Assembly: GCA_003511945.1 (NCBI GenBank) | Contig: DOJA01000145.1 | Span: 453-14,724 of the forward strand | Length of the DNA: 14,272 nt | Direction of reading: 5' to 3' | Source of the DNA: Phycisphaerales bacterium | Lineage (GTDB): Bacteria > Planctomycetota > Phycisphaerae > Phycisphaerales > UBA1924 | Part shown: positions 6,677 through 12,898 of the stretch, one piece after another | Layout: every line of letters starts with the position of its first letter | How positions within the stretch are numbered: the stretch's first letter is position 1 | Notes under the pieces: model-generated | Told to the model about the DNA's origin: nothing | The model's input: only the letters and a program-made list of their open reading frames with translations | Databases searched by the model: none | Program-made: the position numbers and the translations under genes

Positions 6677-6910
6677 GGGGGAGGAGCGTAACAGGCCGTC
6701 CTGTGCGCACGATCCGATTCGAGCGGGCCGGGCTGTAGGATGGCGGTTCACGCCCGAATCGCTTCGCTCGCTGGCCGGGGCACCCGAACGCGCCGAGCCG
6801 CCGTTCCCGATCCCCCGTCCCCAGCAGACCCCCAACGCCCAACCCCCGACGCCCAACACCCGACGCCCAACACCCGACACCCGAAACCCGAACCCCGAGA
6901 CCCCTCCGCC
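6677..6910. promoter_or_regulatory. Divergent control region between gltX and the PfkB kinase gene
   Basis: 234 nt separate two divergent start codons, so both promoters must lie here or inside the genes. I see no convincing -35/-10 pair on either strand. Present are an inverted repeat CGATTCG (6715-6721) / CGAATCG (6755-6761), a small one ACAGG/CCTGT (6691-6695, 6700-6704), and the heptad repeat tract at 6831-6903. Neither start codon has a Shine-Dalgarno sequence. Confidence 0.5.
6831..6903 (-). repeat. Tandem heptad repeat, G-quadruplex-prone on the minus strand
   Basis: Reading the plus strand, CCC recurs every 7 nt eleven times from 6831 to 6903, separated by 4-nt spacers (AACG, AACC, GACG, AACA, GACG, AACA, GACA, GAAA, GAAC, GAGA). 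The minus strand is therefore GGG-N4 repeated, well over the four G-tracts needed for an intramolecular quadruplex; the plus strand could form an i-motif. The 7-nt period is not a multiple of 3 and the tract ends 8 nt before the kinase ATG, so it is a leader/promoter element, not coding. Copy number could change by slippage. Confidence 0.85.
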
Positions 6911-7828
6911 ATGCCCCTGATCGTCACTGGAACCGTCGGCATCGACACCGTCCACACCCCGCACGCCAGGGCCGAGAAGGTGCTGGGCGGGTCGTGTACA
7001 TACTTCGCCGCCGCGGCGTCTTTTTTCACGCAGGTGCGCGTCGTCGCGGTCGTGGGCGGAGACTTCCACGAGGACTACCACGCCGTCTTCCGCAGGTTCC
7101 CCAATGTCGATGTCAGCGGGCTCGAGCTCCGCAAGGACAGCCGCACCTTCGCGTGGGGCGGGCGCTACCTCGACGACATGAACCAGCGCGAGACGCTGTT
7201 CACGGAACTGGGCGTGCTGGGCGAGCACCCTCCCAAGCCGCCCAGGAAGTTCGCCGACTCCAAGTTCGTGTTCCTCGCCAACAGCCACCCTGTCGTGCAA
7301 CGGGAGCTGCTGGAGTCGTTCCCGCAGCGGACCATCGCGGTCGCCGACACGATGAACCTGTGGATCGAGACCGCGCGCCGCGACCTCGACGACCTGCTGG
7401 GCAAGATCGACGGGCTCGTCGTGAACGACGAGGAAGCCCGGATGCTCACGGGCAAGCGCAACCCGGTCGCCGCCGGGCGGAAGATCCTGGAGACCGGCCC
7501 CATCTTCGTCGTCATCAAGAAGGGCGAGCACGGCTGCGTGCTCGTCCACCGCCAGGGCGTCGCGCTCCTGCCCGCCTTCCCGACCGAGAGGGTCGTCGAC
7601 CCCACCGGAGCGGGGGATTCCTTCGCCGGGGGCATGATGGGCCACCTCGCCGCCGCCCACAGCAAGGATGCGGACATCGGCATGGGCGCCATCCAGCAGG
7701 CCCTGGCCCACGGCACGGTCACCGCGTCCTTCACCATCGAGGCCTTCAGTCTCGACCGCCTGGCCACTCTCACAAGAGATGAAATCGCAAGGCGTTACAC
7801 CGAGTTCCAGACCATGGTCCGCGTCTAG
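6911..7828 (+). CDS. PfkB-family (ribokinase-like) carbohydrate or nucleoside kinase
   Basis: A 305-residue cytoplasmic kinase of the ribokinase/PfkB superfamily, expected to transfer phosphate from ATP to a sugar or nucleoside hydroxyl. The N-terminal GTVGIDTV and the GGS at 26-28 match the substrate-binding start of the fold. VVNDEEARMLTG (170-181) contains the NxxE motif (N172, E175). DPTGAGDSFAGG (230-241) is PfkB signature 2, with the catalytic Asp at 236 and the anion hole in GAGD. Length is normal for the family. The lid residues do not let me name the substrate. The ATG at 6911 fits the family N-terminus but has no Shine-Dalgarno, with C-rich heptads directly upstream. An upstream in-frame ATG at 6740 would encode low-complexity sequence across the heptads and is rejected. 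It is divergent from gltX and convergent with rluD, so it is probably monocistronic. Confidence 0.92.
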   Translation: MPLIVTGTVGIDTVHTPHARAEKVLGGSCTYFAAAASFFTQVRVVAVVGGDFHEDYHAVFRRFPNVDVSGLELRKDSRTFAWGGRYLDDMNQRETLFTELGVLGEHPPKPPRKFADSKFVFLANSHPVVQRELLESFPQRTIAVADTMNLWIETARRDLDDLLGKIDGLVVNDEEARMLTGKRNPVAAGRKILETGPIFVVIKKGEHGCVLVHRQGVALLPAFPTERVVDPTGAGDSFAGGMMGHLAAAHSKDADIGMGAIQQALAHGTVTASFTIEAFSLDRLATLTRDEIARRYTEFQTMVRV

Positions 7829-7834
7829 CGCACT

Positions 7835-7854
7835 TCGTCCGCCGCGGCGGACGA
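7835..7854. terminator. Perfect 20-bp palindrome after the kinase gene
   Basis: TCGTCCGCCG followed directly by its reverse complement, beginning 7 nt after the TAG stop of the kinase gene. As RNA it makes a very GC-rich stem of about 8 bp with a 4-nt loop in either direction. There is no T-run. It lies in a convergent gap, where bidirectional termination is expected; a protein-binding palindrome is the alternative. Confidence 0.45.
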
Positions 7855-7859
7855 GTTGA

Positions 7860-7868
7860 GGGGGGGGG
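7860..7868 (+). repeat. Nine-G homopolymer run
   Basis: Nine consecutive G between the palindrome and the terminator-like hairpin, in the convergent non-coding gap. Such runs are slippage- and sequencing-error-prone; no gene is affected. Confidence 0.8.
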
Positions 7869-7874
7869 TAGAGC

Positions 7875-7900
7875 GGCGGGCGAGTGAATCGCCCGCCTTT
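7875..7900 (+). terminator. Terminator-like hairpin for the PfkB kinase gene
   Basis: GGCGGGCGA (7875-7883), loop GTGAA, TCGCCCGCC (7889-7897) give a perfect 9-bp stem followed by TTT (7898-7900). This is the most intrinsic-terminator-like structure in the window, though its T-tract is short. It sits 46 nt after the kinase stop codon. Confidence 0.55.
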
Positions 7901-8016
7901 GGAGACAAGTCCAGGTAACCCAGCGCCTTGCTCGATCGGGCGTGGACCAGTGATAGCCCCACCGCGGGTCGACAGTCCCGCTACGCCTGGACCGATGCCG
8001 CTCTCACCCTTCGGGC

Positions 8017-9213
8017 TCAGCCGATCGCGGTGCCGAGGTCGACGATCGCTCCGGGTATGGCGGTCATCGGCAGTGACTCCGCGTGCGCGCGGAGCAGCGC
8101 GATCAACCCGCGGAGGTCCGGTGGCAGCGGGGCCGTGAACACGACCGGCTGATTCGTGAGCGGGTGATGAAAGGCGAGGCGCGTCGCGTGGAGGGCCTGA
8201 CGCTCGAAGACGCCCGGGGCGCCCGGCGCGATGGAGCCGAGGGCGATGGGCCGCCCGGAGTACATGTCATCCCCCGCCAGCGGGTACCCGATGTGGGACA
8301 TGTGGACGCGGATCTGGTGCGTGCGCCCGGTCTTCAGTTCAAGTTCGACGAGCGAGAACCCCGGAGCCCACTCGCCGACCAGTCGGAACCGCTGGCGGAC
8401 GCGGTACACCGTGTGGGCCGGCTTTCCCATTTCGTCGTGACGGACGACCATCTTCTCGCGCTGGCCCTTGGCCTTGCTGGGGTGAGGCCCGATCGGGGCC
8501 TCGATCGAGTCGGCGTCGGGCTCGACCAGCCCGTGGACGAGCGCGAGGTACCGCTTGTCCACGGCGCGGTTCTCGAACTGACGCCCGAGCTTCCAGTGGG
8601 CCTCGTCGTCCTTGGCGACCACCATCACGCCCGAGGTGTCGCGGTCCAGCCGGTGAACGACGCCCGGGCGTGCCTTTTCCTTCCCGACTGTGGACAGCGC
8701 GGCGCCGCTCCGCTGAAAATGGTGGACCAGCGCGTTGAGCAGCGTGCCCGAGTGGTGCGACCGCGCCGGGTGGACGATCAGGTCCGGCTGCTTGTTCACG
8801 ACGATGAAATGGTCATCCTCGAACAGCACATCCAGCGGGATCGGCTCGGGCTGGATGTCGGTCGGGGGCGGGGGCGGGACCGCGACTTCGATGACATCGT
8901 TCAGCCGCAGGCGAGTCGACGCCTTGGGCGCCCGCCCGTTGACGGTCACCCCACCCACCTCGATCAGCCGCTGCAACTGGTTGCGGCTCATGAACGAGAT
9001 GCGGTCGGTCAGGTACTTGTCGAGCCGCTTGTCCAGGTCGCGCGACAGCCGGAAGGTGACGCGGCAGAGCCCCTCGCCCTCGCCCTCCGTCGCGTCGGCG
9101 TCGTCCTCCGCTCCGATCGCCAGGCGCACCGCGTCCGGGTCCACGCGCCCGCCCGGGAGGATCAGAAGCGCTGGTGGAGTGGAGTTTCCCTGGATGTCGT
9201 GGTCGGCGGCCAT
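8017..9213 (-). CDS. rluD: RluD-family rRNA pseudouridine synthase
   Basis: A pseudouridine synthase of the RluA/RluD family, isomerising uridines in structured RNA; RluD modifies helix 69 of 23S rRNA. It has 398 residues, against about 326 for E. coli RluD. An S4 RNA-binding domain is at about 62-110 (KRLDKYLTD, SRNQLQRLIEVGGVTVNG). The catalytic domain starts near 125. The catalytic motif HRLDRDTSG is at 187-195 with the catalytic Asp at 192, and LKTGRTHQIRVHMSHIGYPLAGD is the conserved C-terminal motif of the fold. The extra length is an acidic, low-complexity N-terminal stretch of about 55 residues. The ATG at 9213 has no Shine-Dalgarno, and no better internal start is visible. It is the last gene of the six-gene operon, 24 nt after the TPR-type gene. 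The target site specificity (RluD rather than RluA/RluC) rests on overall likeness and the S4 domain. Confidence 0.9.
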   Translation of the reverse strand: MAADHDIQGNSTPPALLILPGGRVDPDAVRLAIGAEDDADATEGEGEGLCRVTFRLSRDLDKRLDKYLTDRISFMSRNQLQRLIEVGGVTVNGRAPKASTRLRLNDVIEVAVPPPPPTDIQPEPIPLDVLFEDDHFIVVNKQPDLIVHPARSHHSGTLLNALVHHFQRSGAALSTVGKEKARPGVVHRLDRDTSGVMVVAKDDEAHWKLGRQFENRAVDKRYLALVHGLVEPDADSIEAPIGPHPSKAKGQREKMVVRHDEMGKPAHTVYRVRQRFRLVGEWAPGFSLVELELKTGRTHQIRVHMSHIGYPLAGDDMYSGRPIALGSIAPGAPGVFERQALHATRLAFHHPLTNQPVVFTAPLPPDLRGLIALLRAHAESLPMTAIPGAIVDLGTAIG

Positions 9214-9237
9214 GCGGTCGCGAGCGGCCGCCCGCCG

Positions 9238-10092
9238 TCAGGGCTGCGGGGGTGTTGCGGGCGGCGAGGAGCCGTCGGCGGGCTTCACCGTCGTCGGCTC
9301 GACTTCGAGGGGGATGCCCTCTTTGAACGGGTCGAAGCCCTCGGGCATCTGCTCGACCTGCAACCCGGAGGGCGGCGCATCGGCCGGCTCGGGCGGCAGG
9401 TCGGCTGCCCTGGCCAGCGTGACGGGCGTCTTGAGCGAGGGAAGGTCCGCGAGGCGCTTGCGGGCCTCGGCCGCGGTGGCCGGGAAGTTCGCCTTCTCGG
9501 CGGACTCGACCACCGACGACAAGAGCGACGAGGCCTGATCGAAGTCGCCCAGACTCACCCACGCCGCCGCGGCGCCGAGGGTCGCCTGGTGGTAGAGCAC
9601 GGCGCGGGAGCGATCGGCCCGGGTGCGGTCGGCGACCTCGTCGTAGAGCGTCGCGGCCTGCTTGAGCATGTCGGTGATCTGCTCGGGGGTGAGGGCGTCC
9701 TCGGGCTTGATGTCGATGAGGTTCGTGCCCGGGCGGAGCCCGCGCACCGCGGCGCCGAGGTAGATGCTGGCGGCGTCGAGCGTCGCGAGTTCGCTGACGC
9801 TCGCCTGCCCGCGGTGCTCGCGGGCGGTCTGGAGCAGCGCGTCGGGGCTGCCCAGCAGCACGCCGTCCGACCCCAGCGCGCCCCGGGCGGCGGCGTACTG
9901 CTCGAACGCGCTGTCCACCTTCCCGTCGCGCCATCGGCCGTACTGCACCGAGGCCGCGTAGAGCCCCACCACGATGAGCACCACAGTCAGCACCGCCGTG
10001 CCGTACTTGTTCAGCCAGTGGATGAAATCCTGATTGAGGCGGGACTCCTGGAGTCCGGCGCCGATCTCAATCTTCCGTTGACGGTCGTCCAT
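9238..10092 (-). CDS. Membrane-anchored TPR_21/YfgM-like protein
   Basis: A 284-residue protein with a short basic cytoplasmic N-terminus, one transmembrane helix at about 31-48 (YGTAVLTVVLIVVGLYAA), and a periplasmic alpha-helical part. The pattern W-x2-YG before the helix and a YGRWRDGKVDSAFEQY-type segment after it resembles the TPR_21/YfgM family. Members of that family act as single-pass chaperone-like partners of the Sec translocon or in envelope stress. Degenerate helical repeats with Ala-rich pairs (AAAWVSLGDFDQASSLLSSV near 185-205) fit tetratricopeptide repeats. The last ~55 residues are Pro-rich and probably disordered. The ATG at 10092 has only GGAA upstream. A longer frame to 10314 lies inside the GTPase gene and is rejected. 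The start lies 26 nt inside the 3' end of the GTPase gene. The family assignment is moderate, and the partner is unknown. Confidence 0.72.
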   Translation of the reverse strand: MDDRQRKIEIGAGLQESRLNQDFIHWLNKYGTAVLTVVLIVVGLYAASVQYGRWRDGKVDSAFEQYAAARGALGSDGVLLGSPDALLQTAREHRGQASVSELATLDAASIYLGAAVRGLRPGTNLIDIKPEDALTPEQITDMLKQAATLYDEVADRTRADRSRAVLYHQATLGAAAAWVSLGDFDQASSLLSSVVESAEKANFPATAAEARKRLADLPSLKTPVTLARAADLPPEPADAPPSGLQVEQMPEGFDPFKEGIPLEVEPTTVKPADGSSPPATPPQP

Positions 10093-11170
10093 GGGCAGAT
10101 TTCCGGTGTGGGCGGCCCGCCCGTGGGGCGGACTGTTTGGGATCGATAAGGGTAGCCCCGGATGCGACTTCCGACAAGTCCGCCGAGCCCAGGGCGCCGT
10201 GGAAGCGCCACGCACCCGGCGCGGTGATGGCTTCATCGGGGACAAGCGCGTCGCGCACGGCCTTGGCCAGTTCGCCCAGCCCTTCGCCGGTGAGGGCCGA
10301 GGTGCGGACGGCACCGGGCCCAGCGCGGCTCGTGGTTGCCAGGTCCGCCCGCGTGGTTACCCGGAGGGCGCGCGCCGACACGGACGCGCCGAGGTCCGGT
10401 ACGGGCGCGAGGTGGTCCGCGCACAGCAGGAGCAGGTCGGCGCCGGCGATGATTCGCTGCGCGTTCGCCTGCGCCCGGGCCTCGATCGCGTCGCCCGTCG
10501 CCCGGATCCCCGGAGCGTCGATCCAGCGGACGCGGAGCCCCGCCAGATCGAGCATCACACCCACGGCATCCCGGGTTGTGCCCGGCTCGTCCGCAACGAT
10601 CGACACGGCCCGCCGGGCCATGGCGTTGGTCAGGGCGCTCTTGCCGATGTTCGGCGCGCCGACCAGCACGACGACCGGCGCGCGCAGCAGGTGGTCGAGG
10701 GTCCGCTGGCGCTCGGGCGTCACCGGCGCTTCACCGGAGCGCCGGCGCTCCGCGTGGAGCAGCACCGCGTCGATCGCCAGCGGGCTGTCGGCCCGGGCGA
10801 TGGCGTCCAGCGCGCAGGCCTCGATGTCGTCGGACGCCTCCGGGTACGCCGTGCGCGGGCTCGCGGCCGGGCCATCGGTCAGCCCCGCTCCCAGCAGCCA
10901 CGCGCGCACGCCCGCCAGCACCGCGGCCCCGGCGTGGGGAAAGAGCGTCGCGTCGCGCCCCGACCAGCGCGCGACGAGGCCCGTATCCACGCCACCCAGT
11001 GAGCGCAGCGCCACCGCGCCCGGCGCGAGGGGCGCCAAGCCGAGCGACAACATCGCCTGCTGGAGCACCTCCGAGCTGGGGGCCATGAGATCGATCGCTG
11101 CGATCGCGCCCCCGTGGGCGGCGGGCGGGGGCGGCGTGGTCAGCCAGAACGACGCCCGGTCAGTCGTCAT
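10067..11170 (-). CDS. MnmE (TrmE)-like GTPase, shortened and divergent
   Basis: A 367-residue GTPase. MnmE works with MnmG to modify the wobble uridine of certain tRNAs, and this protein looks like a relative. G1 GAPNIGKS (171-178) includes the Asn that in MnmE coordinates potassium. DEPGTTRD (194-201) is the MnmE/Era-type switch I with G2. G3 is DAPG (218-221), and G5-like SALTGEG is at 291-297. G4 is TRAD (273-276), not NKxD. The N-terminal ~115 residues resemble the tetrahydrofolate-binding TrmE N-domain only faintly, and about 50 residues of helical domain precede the G domain. After the G domain there is a ~55-residue basic tail and no C-terminal CxGK motif, so the second half of the MnmE helical domain is missing. 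E. coli MnmE has 454 residues. It overlaps coaX by 11 nt and the TPR gene by 26 nt. It could instead be a specialised Era/Der-class GTPase, or a decayed mnmE if another copy exists. Confidence 0.72.
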   Translation of the reverse strand: MTTDRASFWLTTPPPPAAHGGAIAAIDLMAPSSEVLQQAMLSLGLAPLAPGAVALRSLGGVDTGLVARWSGRDATLFPHAGAAVLAGVRAWLLGAGLTDGPAASPRTAYPEASDDIEACALDAIARADSPLAIDAVLLHAERRRSGEAPVTPERQRTLDHLLRAPVVVLVGAPNIGKSALTNAMARRAVSIVADEPGTTRDAVGVMLDLAGLRVRWIDAPGIRATGDAIEARAQANAQRIIAGADLLLLCADHLAPVPDLGASVSARALRVTTRADLATTSRAGPGAVRTSALTGEGLGELAKAVRDALVPDEAITAPGAWRFHGALGSADLSEVASGATLIDPKQSAPRAGRPHRKSAHGRPSTED

Positions 11171-11957
11171 CGTCGGGCTCGGCGCCGAGCGTTCGGCGGC
11201 ATGTGATCTCGATGCCGCGCAGTGTGAGGTCGGGCACGAACTGCTCGACGAACTCATCGCCGTCGAAGAGAAGGGGGGCGTCGGTCCCGGTCGCGATCAC
11301 GGGCGGGTACCCCTCGTACGCGGTGGCGTACCGCTCGACGATGTGTCGCACGGCCCCGCGGATCCCGTAGAACACCCCCTGGAGCATGGCGTCGCGCGTG
11401 TTCTTGCCGATGAACGCATCGGAGGGACGCTCGGGACGGATGTCGGGCAGGGCCGCGGTGTGCTCGTGGAGCGAGCGGAGCATGAGCCCGGCCCCGGGAA
11501 GAATCGCGCCGCCCTGAAAGACCCCCGCGCCGTCGACGAAATCCACGGTGATGGCGGTGCCGGCGTCGATCACCACACAGGCCTGCTTGAGCCCGTCGAA
11601 GGCCGCCAGCGCGTTGAGCAGGCGGTCCTGACCCGGGCGGGCGTCCGGGTCGAGGGCTCGCTCGATGGGGATGATCAGGTCCTCGCCCACGCGGTAGACC
11701 TCGTGGCGCAGCGAGGGCGTGAGTTCCGCGAGCAGGCGAGTCGAGAAGGGAAGGTTGTCGGACGCGATGACCACGCCCGTCCTCTCCACGCTGGGGAGCG
11801 CCGCGTCGGCCTCGCGCACAGCGTCAACGAGAGCGGCCAGGTCGGTGTTCAGGCGCCGGAACGAGGAGTCCAGTTCGCGTCCATGGAACACGCCGACCTT
11901 CGTCGAGGTGTTGCCGACGACGATCGCCAGGATTGCCAGGTCGTCCCGGTCAGCCAC
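11160..11957 (-). CDS. coaX: Type III pantothenate kinase
   Basis: It phosphorylates pantothenate, the first step of coenzyme A synthesis, in the cytoplasm; type III enzymes are actin/hexokinase-fold and need a monovalent cation. From the GTG at 11957 it has 265 residues, close to the family norm of about 255-260. GQDRLLNALAAF (109-120) matches the pantothenate-side motif. VIDAGTAITVDF (129-140) holds the catalytic Asp131, GGAILPG (149-155) is the third motif, and the C-terminal RGIEITCRR completes the fold. The first motif reads IVVGNT (12-17), where the family has DxGNT, so the first Asp is Val13. The start is chosen from GGAGG 8 nt upstream (11966-11970). The frame is open to 12068, but that extra part lies inside the aminotransferase gene in another frame and is Pro/Arg-rich. 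It overlaps the aminotransferase gene by 8 nt and the GTPase gene by 11 nt, suggesting coupled translation. Confidence 0.9.
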   Translation of the reverse strand: MADRDDLAILAIVVGNTSTKVGVFHGRELDSSFRRLNTDLAALVDAVREADAALPSVERTGVVIASDNLPFSTRLLAELTPSLRHEVYRVGEDLIIPIERALDPDARPGQDRLLNALAAFDGLKQACVVIDAGTAITVDFVDGAGVFQGGAILPGAGLMLRSLHEHTAALPDIRPERPSDAFIGKNTRDAMLQGVFYGIRGAVRHIVERYATAYEGYPPVIATGTDAPLLFDGDEFVEQFVPDLTLRGIEITCRRTLGAEPDDDD

Positions 11958-12885
11958 GGACGCCCCCTCCGACCAGGGGCGCCGCAGACCCGGGGGGCGC
12001 GGACCCGGGGGGCGCGGACCCGGGGGGCGCCGCGGGGGCGCGCCGGACATCCGCTTCGATGGCGTCACGGAGCAGGGCCAGCAGGCGCCGGGCGCACGGG
12101 TGGGGGCCGGAGGCGCCCAGGGGCACGCCGTCCAGCGAGACGACCGACGCGACCATCGTCTTGGTGCCGACGAGCATGACCTCCTGGGCGCCGCGCAGTT
12201 CCTCGACGCTGACCGGGCGCTCGATGATCGACGGATCGGCGTCCATCAGCAGGGCGCGGGTGACGCCCGCGAGCATGGGCGCGCTGGCGAGCGCGGGGGT
12301 GACGACGACGCCATCAATCAAAGCGAAGACATTGGTCGCGGTGCCCTCGGTGACCAGCCCGTCGCGGTGCATGATGGCGTCGTCGCTGCCCTGCTCGGAG
12401 GCCTCGATCGCCGCCAGGACGCCCCCCATGAGGGAGATCGATTTGAGGTGCCCGCGCGTCCAGCGCGTGTCCGGGCGCAGGGCGGCCCTGCGGACCTCCG
12501 GCTCGCGGCACTCCGATACTGGCGTCACCGGGACGGCGTACGCGAAGACCGTCGGCGGGTTGCCCCGGGCGGGGACCCGGGCGCGGGTCTCCGGGTCGGC
12601 GGGCACGCCGCGCGTGACCTGGACATAGATGAACGCCTCTCGGAGCCCCTGGGCCCGCAGCAGGTCGTCCGCGATGCGCCCGAGATCGGCGGCGTCGAAC
12701 CCTTCGATCCGGGCCTCGTCGAGCCCGGCGCGCATGCGGTAGGCGTGGCGGTCGAGCCCGATGACCACGCCCTTCGTCGCGCGGAGCCCCTCGTAGACCC
12801 CGTCGCCGAACAGGAACCCGCGGTCAAAGACCGAGACGGTGGCGCGGTCGTGCGGGACGAGTTGGCCGTTGAAATGAACGATCAC
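11950..12885 (-). CDS. Class IV aminotransferase, D-amino-acid transaminase type
   Basis: A PLP-dependent fold-type IV aminotransferase of 311 residues. The order of motifs matches Bacillus D-alanine transaminase best: DRGFLFGDGVYE at 21-32, IYVQVTRG at 86-93, HLKSISLMGGVLA at 146-158 with the PLP lysine at 148, and VTEGTATNVF at 178-187 with the PLP-ring Glu at 180. D-amino-acid transaminases interconvert D-alanine and D-glutamate, feeding peptidoglycan. A branched-chain aminotransferase or aminodeoxychorismate lyase role is possible, so no symbol is given. The C-terminus ends in a low-complexity tail with PPGSA three times (287-301), encoded by a 15-bp minisatellite. The start is GTG at 12885 with no Shine-Dalgarno, 13 nt after the YihY-type gene, suggesting reinitiation. 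The C-terminal codons overlap the coaX start by 8 nt. Confidence 0.85.
   Translation of the reverse strand: MIVHFNGQLVPHDRATVSVFDRGFLFGDGVYEGLRATKGVVIGLDRHAYRMRAGLDEARIEGFDAADLGRIADDLLRAQGLREAFIYVQVTRGVPADPETRARVPARGNPPTVFAYAVPVTPVSECREPEVRRAALRPDTRWTRGHLKSISLMGGVLAAIEASEQGSDDAIMHRDGLVTEGTATNVFALIDGVVVTPALASAPMLAGVTRALLMDADPSIIERPVSVEELRGAQEVMLVGTKTMVASVVSLDGVPLGASGPHPCARRLLALLRDAIEADVRRAPAAPPGSAPPGSAPPGSAAPLVGGGVRG
11966..11970 (-). promoter_or_regulatory. Shine-Dalgarno GGAGG that decides the coaX GTG start
   Basis: GGAGG on the minus strand lies 8 nt before GTG at 11957-11955, inside the 3' end of the aminotransferase gene. With this start coaX has the usual family length and a short overlap with its neighbour. 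Confidence 0.75.
11987..12031 (-). repeat. Three 15-bp tandem repeats encoding PPGSA
   Basis: The plus-strand unit GACCCGGGGGGCGCG occurs at 11987-12001 and 12002-12016, with a third copy at 12017-12031 that differs only in its last base. Being a multiple of 3, changes in copy number would keep the aminotransferase reading frame and only lengthen or shorten its Pro/Gly tail. The repeat lies just upstream of the coaX Shine-Dalgarno, so its mRNA structure might also affect coaX translation. Confidence 0.9.
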
Positions 12886-12898
12886 GGGGGAGAGGGTA

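Noticed and set aside
6831..6903. CRISPR-like array
   Set aside because: The 7-nt unit has no 20-40-nt repeats with unique spacers, and no cas gene is nearby.
6677..7711. N-terminal extension of gltX by about 345 codons
   Set aside because: The frame stays open, but it runs antisense to the PfkB kinase and through the heptad tract. The conserved GluRS N-terminus begins just after the ATG at 6676.
7829..8016. tRNA or small RNA gene in the convergent gap
   Set aside because: No cloverleaf, TTCGAATC-type T-loop or CCA end is visible; the hairpins are better explained as 3'-end structures.
8083..10149. Very long plus-strand open frame (about 688 codons) opposite rluD and the TPR gene
   Set aside because: It spans two well-supported minus-strand genes and their junction and shows no recognisable domain. 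GC-rich codon use explains the lack of stops.
11958..12068. Longer coaX starting at 12068
   Set aside because: The extra 37 residues are Pro/Arg/Gly-rich, lie out of frame over the aminotransferase minisatellite, and the GTG at 11957 has a strong Shine-Dalgarno.
10137..12179. Long plus-strand open frame (about 680 codons) opposite the GTPase and coaX genes
   Set aside because: Same reasoning: it is antisense to two motif-bearing overlapping genes and low in complexity.
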